From: Nitratireductor aquimarinus
Lineage (GTDB): Bacteria > Pseudomonadota > Alphaproteobacteria > Rhizobiales > Rhizobiaceae
Assembly (NCBI RefSeq): GCF_017255295.1
Contig: NZ_JAFKDE010000011.1
Location: forward strand, 62,001-126,000
DNA length: 64,000 bases
Reading direction: 5' to 3'
A program made the position numbers and the translations under genes. The notes beneath the pieces are model-generated. The model saw nothing but the letters and a program-made list of their open reading frames with translations, was not told the DNA's origin and did not search any database. This document shows, piece by piece, positions 1 through 9,055 of the stretch (its first letter is position 1; every line of letters begins with the position of its first letter).

Positions 1-113
1 TCGTCGGGCAGGACCTCGGCTCCTCCGCCGCCCAGTCCGTCATCCTGATGGTTGTCGTGGGCATCCTGACCGTCATCCAGTTCCGCTTCATTGAGCGGCG
101 CGTGCATTACTGA
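1..113 (+). CDS. ugpA: ABC transporter permease, UgpA-like (3' end only)
   Basis: Only the last 36 codons are present; the open frame enters at base 3 and stops with TGA at 111-113. The visible peptide holds one hydrophobic helix and ends in ERRVHY, which resembles the end of UgpA, a permease of the sn-glycerol-3-phosphate importer of the inner membrane. It lies 12 bases before a UgpE-type permease and a UgpC-type ATPase, so it is the upstream permease of the same operon. The identification rests on context and a short C-terminus; another carbohydrate ABC permease of this family is possible. Confidence 0.75.
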   Translation, partial: VGQDLGSSAAQSVILMVVVGILTVIQFRFIERRVHY

Positions 114-125
114 GGAGGGCGGATC

Positions 126-962
126 ATGGTCGAAAAACGGGGTTTTGGAACCATTCTGATGCATGCGGTGCTGATCATCGGCATCGCCATCGTCTGCTTC
201 CCGATCTATCTCACCTTCGTCGGCTCGACGCTGACGCATTTTGATATCATCCGCCCGCCCATGCCGTTGCTGCCCGGGCCGCATCTCATCGACAATTACA
301 GCGAGGCGCTGGCTTCGGGCGTGACCGCGCCTGTCGGGCGCATGCTGTTCAACTCGTTCATCATGGCCATGGGCATTGCGATCGGCAAAATCGCGATCTC
401 CATCCTGTCGGCCTATGCAATCGTCTATTTCCGCTTCCCCTTCCGCATGCTCGCCTTCTGGGCGATCTTCATGACGCTCATGCTGCCGGTGGAAGTGCGT
501 ATCGTGCCGACCTATGAGGTCGTGGCCTCGCTTGGCCTGCTCAATTCCTATACCGGCCTGATCCTGCCGCTCATCGCCTCGGCAACCGCCACCTTCCTCT
601 TCCGCCAGTTCTTCATGACCGTGCCGGACGAGCTGGTGGAGGCTGCGCGCGTCGATGGCGCGGGGCCGCTGCGCTTCTTCAAGGACATCCTGCTGCCGCT
701 CTCGGTGACGAACATCGCAGCGCTGTTCGTGATCCTCTTCATCTACGGTTGGAACCAGTTCCTCTGGCCATTGCTCATCACCACAAAGCCGGAGATGAAC
801 ACCATCGTGATGGGTCTGAAGCAGATGATGCCGACCGCCGATGACTACGGCAACTGGCCCGTGACCATGGCAGCCGCCATGCTGGCCGTTCTGCCGCCGG
901 TGGCTGTGGTGATCTTCATGCAGCGCCTGTTCGTCAAAGGCCTCGTCGAGACAGAAAAATAG
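126..962 (+). CDS. ugpE: ABC transporter permease, UgpE-like
   Basis: Inner-membrane permease of 278 residues with about six hydrophobic segments (first near residues 10-32). The cytoplasmic EAA loop ([10 protein letters not shown], near residues 172-192) contacts the ATPase. Length and layout fit the MalG/UgpE group of carbohydrate importers. The start is supported by GGAGGGCGG a few bases upstream. It follows the ugpA-like gene by 12 bases and precedes the ATPase gene by 16, which suggests one ugp-type operon importing sn-glycerol-3-phosphate or a related phosphodiester. The substrate is inferred from family resemblance; the binding protein gene lies outside the window. Confidence 0.82.
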   Translation: MVEKRGFGTILMHAVLIIGIAIVCFPIYLTFVGSTLTHFDIIRPPMPLLPGPHLIDNYSEALASGVTAPVGRMLFNSFIMAMGIAIGKIAISILSAYAIVYFRFPFRMLAFWAIFMTLMLPVEVRIVPTYEVVASLGLLNSYTGLILPLIASATATFLFRQFFMTVPDELVEAARVDGAGPLRFFKDILLPLSVTNIAALFVILFIYGWNQFLWPLLITTKPEMNTIVMGLKQMMPTADDYGNWPVTMAAAMLAVLPPVAVVIFMQRLFVKGLVETEK

Positions 963-978
963 AAGGACCGAAATCGGC

Positions 979-2052
979 ATGGCGACGATTTCCATTCGCG
1001 ATATCCGCAAATCCTACGCAAAGACCGAGGTCATTCACGGCGTAAGCCTCGATGTGGCCGATGGCGAGTTCATCGTCATTGTCGGCCCCTCCGGTTGCGG
1101 CAAGTCCACGCTTCTGCGCATGGTCGCAGGCCTTGAGCGCATCACCAGCGGCACGATGGAAATCGACGGCCGGCTGGTCAACGATCTGGAACCGCGCGAG
1201 CGCGACATCGCCATGGTGTTCCAGAACTATGCGCTCTATCCGCATATGAGCGTGTTCGACAACATGGCCTATGGCCTGAAGATTGCCGGCAAAACAAAGG
1301 ACGAGATCCGCCAGCGCGTCGACAAGGCCGCCACCATGCTGCAGCTCGAGCCCTATCTCGACCGCAAGCCGCGCGCCCTTTCCGGCGGTCAGCGCCAGCG
1401 TGTCGCCATGGGCCGCGCGCTCGTGCGCAATCCCGCCGTCTTCCTGTTCGACGAGCCGCTTTCCAACCTCGATGCCAAGCTGCGTGTGCAGATGCGTCTT
1501 GAGATCAAGCAGATGCAGCGCTCGGTGGGCACCACCGCGCTTTACGTGACGCATGATCAGGTGGAAGCCATGACGCTGGCCGATCGGCTGGTGGTCATGA
1601 ATGGCGGTATTGCCGAGCAGATCGACACGCCGATGAATGTCTATGAACGTCCGGCCACGCGCTTTGTCGCCGGCTTCATCGGTTCGCCGGCCATGAACAT
1701 TCTGCAGGGCAGCGTCTCGGGCTCGGATTTTGAGCTGGAAGGCGGGGGCAAGCTGGCGCTCGACGCCCAGCCCGCAGAGGCTGGCCGGCCGGTTCTCTTC
1801 GGCGTGCGCCCGGAGCATCTGCAGCTTGTTTCGGCGGATGAGGCCACGCTCAACCTGTCTGTCACCGCAGTGGAAACGCTTGGTGCGGACACGCTTGCTC
1901 ACGGCAAACTGTCCGGCGCCAATGGAGCGGGCGGCGAGCTGATCGCCCGGCTGTCCGGCAGCGCGCAGGTCGCTCCCGGCGACACGCTGCCGCTCGCCAT
2001 CCAGAAGGGCATGACGCATCTCTTCGATGCCGAGACCGGCAAGCGCCTCTGA
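979..2052 (+). CDS. ugpC: ABC transporter ATP-binding protein, UgpC-like
   Basis: Cytoplasmic ATPase of 357 residues that powers the importer formed with the two preceding permeases. Walker [10 protein letters not shown] is at about residues 36-44, the signature LSGGQRQR near 134, Walker B FLFDEP near 155, and the switch histidine is in VTHDQ. The C-terminal 120 residues form the regulatory OB-type domain usual in the MalK/UgpC group, and the length is typical. It is the last gene of the operon. A strong hairpin follows directly after the stop. The glycerol-3-phosphate assignment depends on neighbours, because the ATPase alone does not fix the substrate. Confidence 0.85.
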   Translation: MATISIRDIRKSYAKTEVIHGVSLDVADGEFIVIVGPSGCGKSTLLRMVAGLERITSGTMEIDGRLVNDLEPRERDIAMVFQNYALYPHMSVFDNMAYGLKIAGKTKDEIRQRVDKAATMLQLEPYLDRKPRALSGGQRQRVAMGRALVRNPAVFLFDEPLSNLDAKLRVQMRLEIKQMQRSVGTTALYVTHDQVEAMTLADRLVVMNGGIAEQIDTPMNVYERPATRFVAGFIGSPAMNILQGSVSGSDFELEGGGKLALDAQPAEAGRPVLFGVRPEHLQLVSADEATLNLSVTAVETLGADTLAHGKLSGANGAGGELIARLSGSAQVAPGDTLPLAIQKGMTHLFDAETGKRL

Positions 2053-2053
2053 C

Positions 2054-2089
2054 AAAAAGCGCCGCCGGGCGAAAGGCCCGACGGCGCTT
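2054..2089 (-). terminator. Hairpin terminator between convergent genes
   Basis: Arms AAGCGCCGCCGGGC (2057-2070) and GCCCGACGGCGCTT (2076-2089) pair with one mismatch around a GAAAG loop. Read on the minus strand the stem is followed by a run of five T, as in an intrinsic terminator for the NTF2-like gene. On the plus strand the run is missing, so it would terminate the ugp operon less strongly. Confidence 0.75.
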
Positions 2090-2116
2090 GAAAATGTTAG
2101 CGCAAGCTTATGAAAA

Positions 2117-2602
2117 TCAGGTGCAAAGCGGGTTCGGCATGTAACCGACAAAGCCGGTGATCTTCCAGCGCCCGTCGATCTTCGAGCAGAAATAGAGCGT
2201 CTGCCAGTTCAGCCGGTCGACGGTGCCGTCGGCCTTGGCAACCATGCCGTTGAACTTCTTGTGCAGCACCGCGCGGTCGCCATCGATGTCGATGTCGCGC
2301 ATGTTGGTAACACGGAACAGGGCTTCGCGCAGCGGCTCGGCAAACGTAGTGGCCGCCGTCTCCTTGCCCTGACGCAGCCACTCGTCGCGATAGGTCTCGA
2401 CGTTGGGAAACTGAAGCCGCCAGGAATCCGCATCGCTCAGAAAATGCGCGTGCATGCCGAAGAACCGGTCTTCGGCAAAATCCCCTTCCACCATCGACCA
2501 GTCCTGCGAGAGGAACGCGTCGATATCGCGCCGCACCAGCATCTCCCATAAGTAATGACGGTCGGCGTCGCCTTCGGGAAAGGGATTCTTGTCGTAGTTC
2601 AT
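2117..2602 (-). CDS. SnoaL/NTF2-like small protein, function unknown
   Basis: Soluble protein of 161 residues without signal peptide. An alternation of aromatic and charged residues (HFLSDADSWRLQFPNVETY, then RWKITGFVGYMP at the end) suggests the cone-shaped NTF2/SnoaL fold used by many small hydrolases, isomerases and binding proteins. No catalytic motif can be named with certainty. It stands alone on the minus strand between the ugp operon and a repeat element, with its own terminator. Its role cannot be inferred; the fold assignment is tentative. Confidence 0.6.
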   Translation of the reverse strand: MNYDKNPFPEGDADRHYLWEMLVRRDIDAFLSQDWSMVEGDFAEDRFFGMHAHFLSDADSWRLQFPNVETYRDEWLRQGKETAATTFAEPLREALFRVTNMRDIDIDGDRAVLHKKFNGMVAKADGTVDRLNWQTLYFCSKIDGRWKITGFVGYMPNPLCT

Positions 2603-2641
2603 CAGCTCCTCCGTCTTGATGATGGGGTTTGGGGGCAGGGT

Positions 2642-2747
2642 CTAGAGCGTCCCCACTTTTCGTTGAATCGCGAAAACCCTCTAATTCACTGTTCTTGCGC
2701 AATTCCGGACGGAAAACCGGTTCCCACTTTTCCTGGAATTGCTCTAG
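2642..2747. repeat. Rhizobial-type intergenic palindromic repeat
   Basis: A 106-base element bounded by the inverted repeat CTAGAGC (2642-2648) and GCTCTAG (2741-2747). Inside are two direct copies of CCCACTTTTC and a second inverted pair GCAATTCC / GGAATTGC. It resembles the short mosaic repeats scattered between genes in rhizobial chromosomes. Its right end supplies the TAG stop codon of the neighbouring PLP enzyme gene (2744-2746). Confidence 0.65.
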
Positions 2748-3802
2748 GTCAGGCGGCCACGCGCGGCGACCGGAACGGTCTCGGTGACGATGTCGCCATC
2801 GGCAAGGTTCACCTCGTCATAGAGGTTGGACACCGGGCAGACATGGTTGGGAATGATGCGCACTTTCTCGCCGATTTGAGGTTTTTTGGCAGAGCCTGAA
2901 AGATCGATGACGCCGTGCTCCTCGCTGAGCCCGGTAATCACCGCATCGGGATATTCCACGATGTGACCATGGCCGGGCACGGGCGCGAGGTCGGCGGCGA
3001 GCGCCTTGGAGCCGGCATCGATGACCGCGCGGTTTTCCGTCGGGCGGCTCACCACCGTCGCAAGCACCGTGAACGCGCAGTCTTCCAGCGTGCCATGGCC
3101 GAAAGCCACCTGCATCCGGTCTGAATAGATATAGGTTCCGGGCCTGTGCTCGGTCGCGCTCTTCACGCTTCCCGCCTCGTAGAAATCGGGCGAGCCGCCA
3201 CTGGAAACCGTGTTCGCCCTGAGGCCGTTTTTCTCAAGTGCGGCGATGGCCTCGCTCAGCCATTCTTCCACCTCGGCGAGTTTCCCGCGCGGCGGATAGG
3301 TCATCAAGCCTTCGAAGCGCAGGCCAGGTGCTGCGTCGATCTCTTTCGCGAGCGTCACGACCTCTTCCATCGTCTGCACGCCGCAGCGCCCCGCGCCCGT
3401 ATCGCACTCGATGAGAACCGGAAGGGGATGATCGGGATCGGTGAAATGCGCGGCATAGCCTGCCACCGTCACCGCACTGTCGGCGGTGATCGAGAGGGTG
3501 ATGCGCCGGTGCAGCGCCAGAAGCCGGTCGAGCTTGCCCGCGCCCAGAATGTTGTAGGGAATGAAGATGTCGGTAATCCCGGCATCGGCCATCACTTCGG
3601 CCTCACCGATTTTCTGGCAGGTAATGCCCACTGCGCCGAGGTCGCATTGAAGCTTTGCGAACATGGGCAGTTTGTGCGTCTTGATGTGCGGGCGCAGCTT
3701 CAGAGCATGTTCGTCGGCATAGGCCTGGGCACGAACAAGGTTGGCTTTCGCCCTGGCGCGGTCGATGACCACCGCCGGCGTTTCCAGGTCGAGAATGCGC
3801 AC
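2744..3802 (-). CDS. D-serine dehydratase / D-threonine aldolase-like PLP enzyme
   Basis: Fold-type III (alanine-racemase-like) PLP enzyme of 352 residues. The PLP lysine is in LRPHIKTHK near the N-terminus. A C-terminal HVC (in PNHVCPVSN) gives the His-x-Cys metal site known from eukaryotic-type D-serine dehydratase; D-threonine aldolases carry His-x-Asp. I therefore favour a zinc-dependent dehydratase of a D-3-hydroxy amino acid, though annotation as D-threonine aldolase family is equally common. The chosen start is GTG at 3802, placed 4 bases after the rpiR stop; longer readings run into rpiR. The stop codon lies inside a repeat element. Its partner RidA gene across the locus fits an enamine-forming reaction. 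Confidence 0.78.
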   Translation of the reverse strand: MRILDLETPAVVIDRARAKANLVRAQAYADEHALKLRPHIKTHKLPMFAKLQCDLGAVGITCQKIGEAEVMADAGITDIFIPYNILGAGKLDRLLALHRRITLSITADSAVTVAGYAAHFTDPDHPLPVLIECDTGAGRCGVQTMEEVVTLAKEIDAAPGLRFEGLMTYPPRGKLAEVEEWLSEAIAALEKNGLRANTVSSGGSPDFYEAGSVKSATEHRPGTYIYSDRMQVAFGHGTLEDCAFTVLATVVSRPTENRAVIDAGSKALAADLAPVPGHGHIVEYPDAVITGLSEEHGVIDLSGSAKKPQIGEKVRIIPNHVCPVSNLYDEVNLADGDIVTETVPVAARGRLT

Positions 3803-3806
3803 GGCA

Positions 3807-4718
3807 TCAGTCTCCAATGGGCAGTTCGGGATCGCGGATATTCTGGCTGGCAAGGCTATGGCGCACGCGGCGCAGCGGTTCAAGCACCTTCTTGCCGAGC
3901 GTCAGGGCCGTCGCCATGGCGATGATGTCGACGCTCGCCAGCAGCGCATACCGCATGGAGGAAGGTTTGTAGAGATTGCCGTCTTCCTTGAAGGTCAGCG
4001 GCAGAAGCGCGTCGCCGGCCTCGGCCAGCGGCGTGTTGGGCGTCGTCACCACGTAGGCCCGCGCGCCATACTGGCGGGCGATGGTCACCGCATCCATGAC
4101 GGAGGGCGCCTGGCCCGAAACGGAAAACCCGATCACCACCGCTTTCGGCTCCAGAACGGAAGCGCTCATGCGCTGCAATTGCGGATCGGTGTGGGCGGTG
4201 ACGTGCAGGCCAAGGCGAAAGAGCCGGTTCTGCAATTCCACGGCGGCAAAGGACGAGCTGCCGCCAGTGCCATAGATCAGAATCTGGCTTGCCCGGCTGA
4301 TGCTGCGGGCCATCGGCTCCAGATCGATATCGGCCAGCGCCATCGACATGAGGTCGAGCGCGGCATGTGCGCCCGTGGCCACCTTGGCCACCACTTGACC
4401 GGAAAGCGGTAGCTCCTCCACCGGCGCGCTCGGCTCGCGCAGATAGGCCCCGCCAATGGCGAGCGCCTGCGCAAGGTGAAAACGCATGTCGCGCGTGCCG
4501 GGGAAACCGAGCGCCCGCGCCAGCCGCGTGATGGTCGGTTCGCTCACGCCCGCCCGTTCGGCGATCTGCGCAATCGGCGCGTGCGCCGCGAAATGCGGAT
4601 CGGCCAGAATGCTCTCGACCAGACGAATTTCCGCGCCGCGCCCCCGCTCCAGCCGGTCCTGCAGCCGGGCGATGATATCGACCGTACGTTCCGTGTCGTT
4701 GGGCGCGCGTTCGTCCAT
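3807..4718 (-). CDS. RpiR-family transcriptional regulator
   Basis: Regulator of 303 residues. The N-terminal RpiR helix-turn-helix (IAERAGVSEPTITRLARALG, about residues 49-68) binds DNA. The C-terminal SIS domain (about 120-260) senses a phosphosugar or related ligand; GTGGSSSFAAVELQNRLFRL is the SIS glycine-rich segment. It sits in the left arm of a divergent catabolic locus, 2 bases after the ATPase gene and 4 before the PLP enzyme, so it is co-transcribed with the genes it probably controls. A matching palindrome, TGTAAAAAAATTACA, lies at 6729-6743 in the divergent promoter region. The effector is unknown. Confidence 0.88.
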   Translation of the reverse strand: MDERAPNDTERTVDIIARLQDRLERGRGAEIRLVESILADPHFAAHAPIAQIAERAGVSEPTITRLARALGFPGTRDMRFHLAQALAIGGAYLREPSAPVEELPLSGQVVAKVATGAHAALDLMSMALADIDLEPMARSISRASQILIYGTGGSSSFAAVELQNRLFRLGLHVTAHTDPQLQRMSASVLEPKAVVIGFSVSGQAPSVMDAVTIARQYGARAYVVTTPNTPLAEAGDALLPLTFKEDGNLYKPSSMRYALLASVDIIAMATALTLGKKVLEPLRRVRHSLASQNIRDPELPIGD

Positions 4719-4720
4719 TT

Positions 4721-5791
4721 TCAGGCTGCCTTCAGTCGCTGGCCATTGTCGTGGTCGAACAGATGCACGTGCTCGACGGGCACCGCAAGCCGCAATTCCT
4801 CACCGGGCCGCGGCAGATCGCGGTCGCGCAGGACGACGCGCACATCCTCGCCCGCAATCGTTCCGAACACATGGATTTCCGGCCCTGTCGGCTCCACCAC
4901 CGCCACTTTGAGCGCCAGCGGTCCCTGCGGGTCACGCACATAGGATTCAGGCCGGATGCCGATCGTGACCGGGCGTCCGTCGCCCGCGCCGGCGGCGATG
5001 GGCAGTTTGCTGCCATCGCCCAGAACGGCAACCGGCGCGCCATCTGCGCTTTCCGTCCGCGCCTGAAGGAAGCTCATGGCCGGCGAGCCGATGAAGCCGG
5101 CGACAAAGGTGTTTGCGGGGTTGTCATAGAGCTCCAGCGGCGTGCCCACCTGCTCGATATTGCCGCCATTCATGACAACGATCCGGTCGGCCATTGTCAT
5201 GGCTTCGATCTGGTCGTGGGTCACATAGACGATGGTGGTGCCGAGCTTCTGGTGCAGCGCCTTGATCTCGGTGCGCATCTGGATGCGCAGCTTGGCGTCG
5301 AGATTGGATAAGGGCTCGTCGAACAGGAATACTTTCGGATCGCGCACGATGGCGCGGCCCATGGCGACGCGCTGGCGCTGACCGCCGGAAAGCTGTCCCG
5401 GCTTGCGATCCAGATAGTCGCCAAGATTGAGAATTTCAGCTGCCTTTTTGATGCGGCGCTCCGTCTCGTCCTTGGGCTCGCCGCGCACGCGCGGACCGAA
5501 GCTGATATTGTCGCGCACGCTCATATGCGGAAAGAGCGCATAGGACTGGAACACCATGGAGGTGTCCCGCTTCTGTGGCGGGATATCGTTGGCGCGCGCG
5601 CCGCCGATCATGAGGTCGCCGGCGCTGATCGCTTCCAGCCCCGCAATCATGCGCAGAAGCGTGGACTTGCCGCAGCCGGACGGCCCGACCAGAACGACAA
5701 ACTCGCCATCGTCGATGGCCAGAGACAGTTTCTCGATGACTGTCAGAGAGCCGTAGCGTTTGCAGATATCCGTCAGTTTCAACTCAGCCAT
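4721..5791 (-). CDS. ABC transporter ATP-binding protein (MalK/UgpC type)
   Basis: ATPase of 356 residues starting at MAELKL (ATG at 5791). Walker [10 protein letters not shown], signature LSGGQRQR, Walker [14 protein letters not shown] and the VTHDQ histidine are all intact, followed by the MalK-type regulatory domain. It lies in the left arm of the divergent locus, while its presumed binding protein and two permeases form the right arm, which has no ATPase of its own. It therefore most likely energises that importer. An open frame extends further upstream in the SDR gene but has no resemblance to this family there. Confidence 0.88.
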   Translation of the reverse strand: MAELKLTDICKRYGSLTVIEKLSLAIDDGEFVVLVGPSGCGKSTLLRMIAGLEAISAGDLMIGGARANDIPPQKRDTSMVFQSYALFPHMSVRDNISFGPRVRGEPKDETERRIKKAAEILNLGDYLDRKPGQLSGGQRQRVAMGRAIVRDPKVFLFDEPLSNLDAKLRIQMRTEIKALHQKLGTTIVYVTHDQIEAMTMADRIVVMNGGNIEQVGTPLELYDNPANTFVAGFIGSPAMSFLQARTESADGAPVAVLGDGSKLPIAAGAGDGRPVTIGIRPESYVRDPQGPLALKVAVVEPTGPEIHVFGTIAGEDVRVVLRDRDLPRPGEELRLAVPVEHVHLFDHDNGQRLKAA

Positions 5792-5802
5792 GAAGGGGCT
5801 CC

Positions 5803-6561
5803 TTAGCCGGCGATCTGTTCGAGAAAGGGCAGGTTCCCGGCGGAAATGCCTGCATCCACGGGAAGCACCGTGCCGGTGATGCCGCTTGAAAGCGGGGAGG
5901 CGAGGAAAGCGGCGGCGCGCGCCACCTCCGCAGGCTCCACCATGCGGCGCAGCGGATAAAGCGCTCCAACCTTGCCGAGAATCTCCGGGTCGCGCTCGAT
6001 GCGATGATCCCACGCCATGGTGCGAACGGAACCAGGCGTGATCGCATTGGCGCGGATGCCGTGCCGGCCTTCTTCCGTGGCGACAGCGCGCATCCAGGCG
6101 ATCAGCCCCGCCTTGGCAGCCGCATAGGCGGGGTTGCCGTAATGGGAGAGCGCGTTGATCGAGGAGATGAAAACAAAGGCCGCCCCGCCTTCGCGCTGGC
6201 GCAGGGCGGGCAGAAACGCCTGCGAAAGACGCGCCGCGCTGCGCAGATTGAGGTTCAGCTCATGGGTCAGCGCTTCGGGCGTGACATCATCCAGCGTTTC
6301 GGCGCGTGTCCACCCGGCATTGGAGATGATGGCGGAAGGGACCCCGTTTTCGCAGATCCGTTTTGCAGCCGCCTCGACCGCTTTATCGTCCAGCAGGTCG
6401 AAACGCTGCGCCTCTGCGACGCCGGCGAAGGATAAATCGGCCTCATCCAGATCGCACGCGACGACTGAAGCCCCGAAACCCGACAGAACCTCCACCATGG
6501 CCCGGCCAATGCCACCGGCCGCGCCCGTTACGACGATTCTCTGGCCACCAAGATCGATCAT
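5803..6561 (-). CDS. SDR-family NAD(P)-dependent oxidoreductase
   Basis: Classical short-chain dehydrogenase of 252 residues. Cofactor motif TGAAGGIG lies near residues 12-19, NAG in SNAGWT, the catalytic serine in ISSINALS, and the catalytic pair in YAAAK. C-terminal PVDAG is typical. The start is placed at ATG 6561 because GGGAG lies 5 bases before it; an ATG five codons upstream (6576) is possible. It is the first gene of the left arm of the RpiR locus and probably oxidises a hydroxyl group of the imported substrate. The substrate is not evident. Confidence 0.87.
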   Translation of the reverse strand: MIDLGGQRIVVTGAAGGIGRAMVEVLSGFGASVVACDLDEADLSFAGVAEAQRFDLLDDKAVEAAAKRICENGVPSAIISNAGWTRAETLDDVTPEALTHELNLNLRSAARLSQAFLPALRQREGGAAFVFISSINALSHYGNPAYAAAKAGLIAWMRAVATEEGRHGIRANAITPGSVRTMAWDHRIERDPEILGKVGALYPLRRMVEPAEVARAAAFLASPLSSGITGTVLPVDAGISAGNLPFLEQIAG

Positions 6562-6728
6562 TGCACTCCCATTCATTCGCTCGTTTCGTCCGCCGCTTTT
6601 GTGCTCGTGTTTTTCGTTTCACAGGCAGACGGGGCGTCGGCAGTTACACCAGCCGACATCTAAAGCTTGCCGAAAAATCGTAATTTAGCAACATGATTGT
6701 GCGATTTTCCTTGCCAGAAGCTAATTTC

Positions 6729-6743
6729 TGTAAAAAAATTACA
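6729..6743. promoter_or_regulatory. Probable RpiR operator
   Basis: TGTAAAAAAATTACA is a perfect palindrome of TGTAA/TTACA arms with a 5-base A-rich centre. It closely resembles the TGTAAT-N3-ATTACA type of site bound by HexR and other RpiR-family regulators. It lies in the 290-base divergent region between the SDR gene and the binding-protein gene, and rpiR is in the same locus. Confidence 0.6.
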
Positions 6744-6851
6744 TAAAAGATTGCCGCTCACGCCGAGAAGGCAACCGGGAAAACAGGTCAGGCCGCCGCC
6801 TCCCGAACGGGAGATGGAACAGGAACCCAAGAGAGGAACAGGGAGACAGAC

Positions 6852-8084
6852 ATGAAAAGGACTGCACTCAGGACAGCCGTTGCCGGCGCTGCTTTGTTAG
6901 CCGCGATGGGATGGGCGCATGCAGAGACCGTGCGCGTGACCGTTGCGGAATACAGCTCGAAAACCGGCCCGTATTTCGAGGAAGCCGCAAAAGCCTTCGA
7001 GGAAGCCAATCCGGGCTCCGAAATCCAGGTCGAAGTGGTGCCGTGGGATGTGCTTCTGCAAAAGCTGACCACCGATATTTCCGGCGGCGCCAATGCCGAT
7101 CTCTCGATCATCGGCACGCGCTGGCTGATCGACTTTGTGGATCAGGGCATTGCCGCGCCGCTCGATGATTACCTGACTCAGGACTTCAAAGACCGCTTCT
7201 TCCCGGTCTTCCTTGAGCCTTCGGTGATGCAGGAAAAGACCTATGGGCTGCCGGTCGCCGCATCGGCCCGCGCCATGTATTACAACAAGGACCTGTTCGA
7301 GCAGGCCGGCATTACCGAAGTTCCCGACACGTGGGATGAGCTTGCCGAGGCAGCCAGGAAGATCGGCGCGCTGGGCGATGATATTGCCGGCTTCGGACTT
7401 CAGGGCAAGGAAATCGAGACGGACGTCTATTTCTACTATGCGTTCTGGGCCTATGGCGGCGAGCTGGTGGAAGAAGACGGCACGTCCGGCCTCGACAGCG
7501 ACGCCGGCTACAAGGCGGCGGAAATGTACAAGTCGCTGATCGATTCCGGCGCAACGCAGCCGGGCGTCACCTCCTACAATCGCGAGGACGTGCAGAACCT
7601 GTTCAAGCAGGGCAAGGTCGGCATGATGATCACCGCGCCGTTCCTTTCCAACCAGATCAAGGAAGAAGCGCCGGATCTCAAATATGGCGTGGCGGCCATT
7701 CCGGCCGGTCCCGAGGGTGACCGTGGCACCTATGGGGTGACCGATTCCATCATCATGTTCGAGAATTCCGAGAACAAGGATCTGGCCTGGAAGTTCCTCG
7801 ATCAGCTGTTCACCACCGAATGGCGCGCCAAGTTCACCTCCGGCGAGGGCTTCCTGCCGGTCAATCCGGAAGTCGCGGCACAGCCGGCCTTTGCCGACAA
7901 TGCCGATCTGAAGGAGTTCACCGCGCTTCTGCCGGACGCCCGCTTTGCACCGGTCATCGCCGGCTGGGAGGAGATCGCGGCAACCACGTCGGATGCGGTC
8001 CAGACCATCTATCTGGGCAATGGCGAGGCCAAGGCCACGCTTGATGCCGCTGCCGGCGAGATCAACAGCATCCTCGGCAACTGA
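6852..8084 (+). CDS. ABC transporter substrate-binding protein (family 1)
   Basis: Periplasmic binding protein of 410 residues. A Sec signal peptide covers about residues 1-24 (KR, hydrophobic core, cleavage after AHA). The mature part has the usual features of carbohydrate-binding proteins of the MalE/UgpB type, such as AAKAFEEANPG and MYYNKDLFEQAGI. It leads the right arm of the RpiR locus, is followed by a stable hairpin and two permease genes, and uses the ATPase encoded in the left arm. The ligand may be a sugar, sugar acid or amino-sugar derivative; the neighbouring PLP, RidA and M81 enzymes suggest that it carries nitrogen. Confidence 0.88.
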   Translation: MKRTALRTAVAGAALLAAMGWAHAETVRVTVAEYSSKTGPYFEEAAKAFEEANPGSEIQVEVVPWDVLLQKLTTDISGGANADLSIIGTRWLIDFVDQGIAAPLDDYLTQDFKDRFFPVFLEPSVMQEKTYGLPVAASARAMYYNKDLFEQAGITEVPDTWDELAEAARKIGALGDDIAGFGLQGKEIETDVYFYYAFWAYGGELVEEDGTSGLDSDAGYKAAEMYKSLIDSGATQPGVTSYNREDVQNLFKQGKVGMMITAPFLSNQIKEEAPDLKYGVAAIPAGPEGDRGTYGVTDSIIMFENSENKDLAWKFLDQLFTTEWRAKFTSGEGFLPVNPEVAAQPAFADNADLKEFTALLPDARFAPVIAGWEEIAATTSDAVQTIYLGNGEAKATLDAAAGEINSILGN

Positions 8085-8101
8085 TCACGGCCTGACCGAA
8101 C

Positions 8102-8132
8102 CGGCATGCGCGGCCCAGCGCCGCGCATGCCG
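8102..8132 (+). terminator. Intercistronic hairpin after the binding-protein gene
   Basis: A perfect 13-bp stem, CGGCATGCGCGGC (8102-8114) with its complement at 8120-8132, and a 5-base loop. No T run follows, so it probably acts as a partial terminator or mRNA-stabilising end that keeps the binding protein more abundant than the permeases. Confidence 0.6.
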
Positions 8133-8179
8133 ACTTCCAAGTTTCATCCGGCGATGAGCCGGCAAAACGTGACGGGACC

Positions 8180-9055
8180 ATGATCCGCTCGCCTTTGACC
8201 AATCCCTATCTGCTGATCCTGCCGGGGTTCCTGCTCGCCGCGTTCATCATCCTGTGGCCGCTCTACCAGCTCGGCACGATTTCGCTCAATGACGTCAATC
8301 GTTTCGGCCAGTTGCGCGGTTTCAACGGTGTCGAAAACTACGTGGCGGTCTTCACCGATCCGGATTTTCTGGGCGCGCTGTGGCGCACCTTCATCTGGAC
8401 TGGCGCCATCGTCATCGGCACGCTCGTCGTTTCCGTGCCCGTCGCCATGATCCTCAACGAGGATTTTTATGGCCGTGCGATTGCGCGCGTCATCATCATG
8501 CTGCCCTGGGCCGTGTCGCTGACCATGACCGCCATTGTCTGGCGCTGGGCGCTGAACGGCGAAAGCGGCATGCTCAATTCCGGCCTTCATGGTCTCGGTC
8601 TGATCGACCAGAACATCCAGTGGCTCGCCCGCGCCTCCACCGCCTTTCCGGTGCAGATCATGATCGGCATTCTGGTCACGGTGCCCTTCACCACGACGAT
8701 CTTTCTCGGAGGACTCTCCTCCATTCCCGACGATCTTTATGAGGCGGCGAAGCTTGAGGGCGCGTCGCGCTGGCAGACATTCCGCGAGATCACCCTGCCG
8801 CTGATGAAGCCGTTCCTGAACATCTCCATCGTGCTGAACATGATCTATGTGTTCAACTCGTTCCCGATCATCTGGGCCACCACGCAGGGCGGTCCTGCGA
8901 ACTCCACCGACATTCTCGTCACCTATCTCTACAAGCTGGGCTTCCGCTTCGGGAAACTCGGCGAGGCCTCGGCCCTTTCGGTGATGATGTTCGTGCTGCT
9001 GCTTGCCTTCACCGTTCTCTATGTCTCGCTGGCCATGCGGAGGGAGCGCACATGA
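8180..9055 (+). CDS. ABC transporter permease (MalF/UgpA type)
   Basis: Inner-membrane permease of 291 residues with about six hydrophobic segments (first near residues 8-28). The EAA loop is in [19 protein letters not shown], near residues 187-205. It forms the first half of the permease pair for the preceding binding protein and overlaps the next permease gene by 4 bases (ATGA), indicating translational coupling. The distance from the binding-protein gene (95 bases) is occupied by a hairpin. Confidence 0.88.
   Translation: MIRSPLTNPYLLILPGFLLAAFIILWPLYQLGTISLNDVNRFGQLRGFNGVENYVAVFTDPDFLGALWRTFIWTGAIVIGTLVVSVPVAMILNEDFYGRAIARVIIMLPWAVSLTMTAIVWRWALNGESGMLNSGLHGLGLIDQNIQWLARASTAFPVQIMIGILVTVPFTTTIFLGGLSSIPDDLYEAAKLEGASRWQTFREITLPLMKPFLNISIVLNMIYVFNSFPIIWATTQGGPANSTDILVTYLYKLGFRFGKLGEASALSVMMFVLLLAFTVLYVSLAMRRERT

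Noticed and set aside
934-2151. Long open frame antisense to ugpC (about 405 codons)
   Set aside because: It mirrors a well-conserved ATPase in a GC-rich genome and shows no family resemblance; such antisense frames arise from codon bias.
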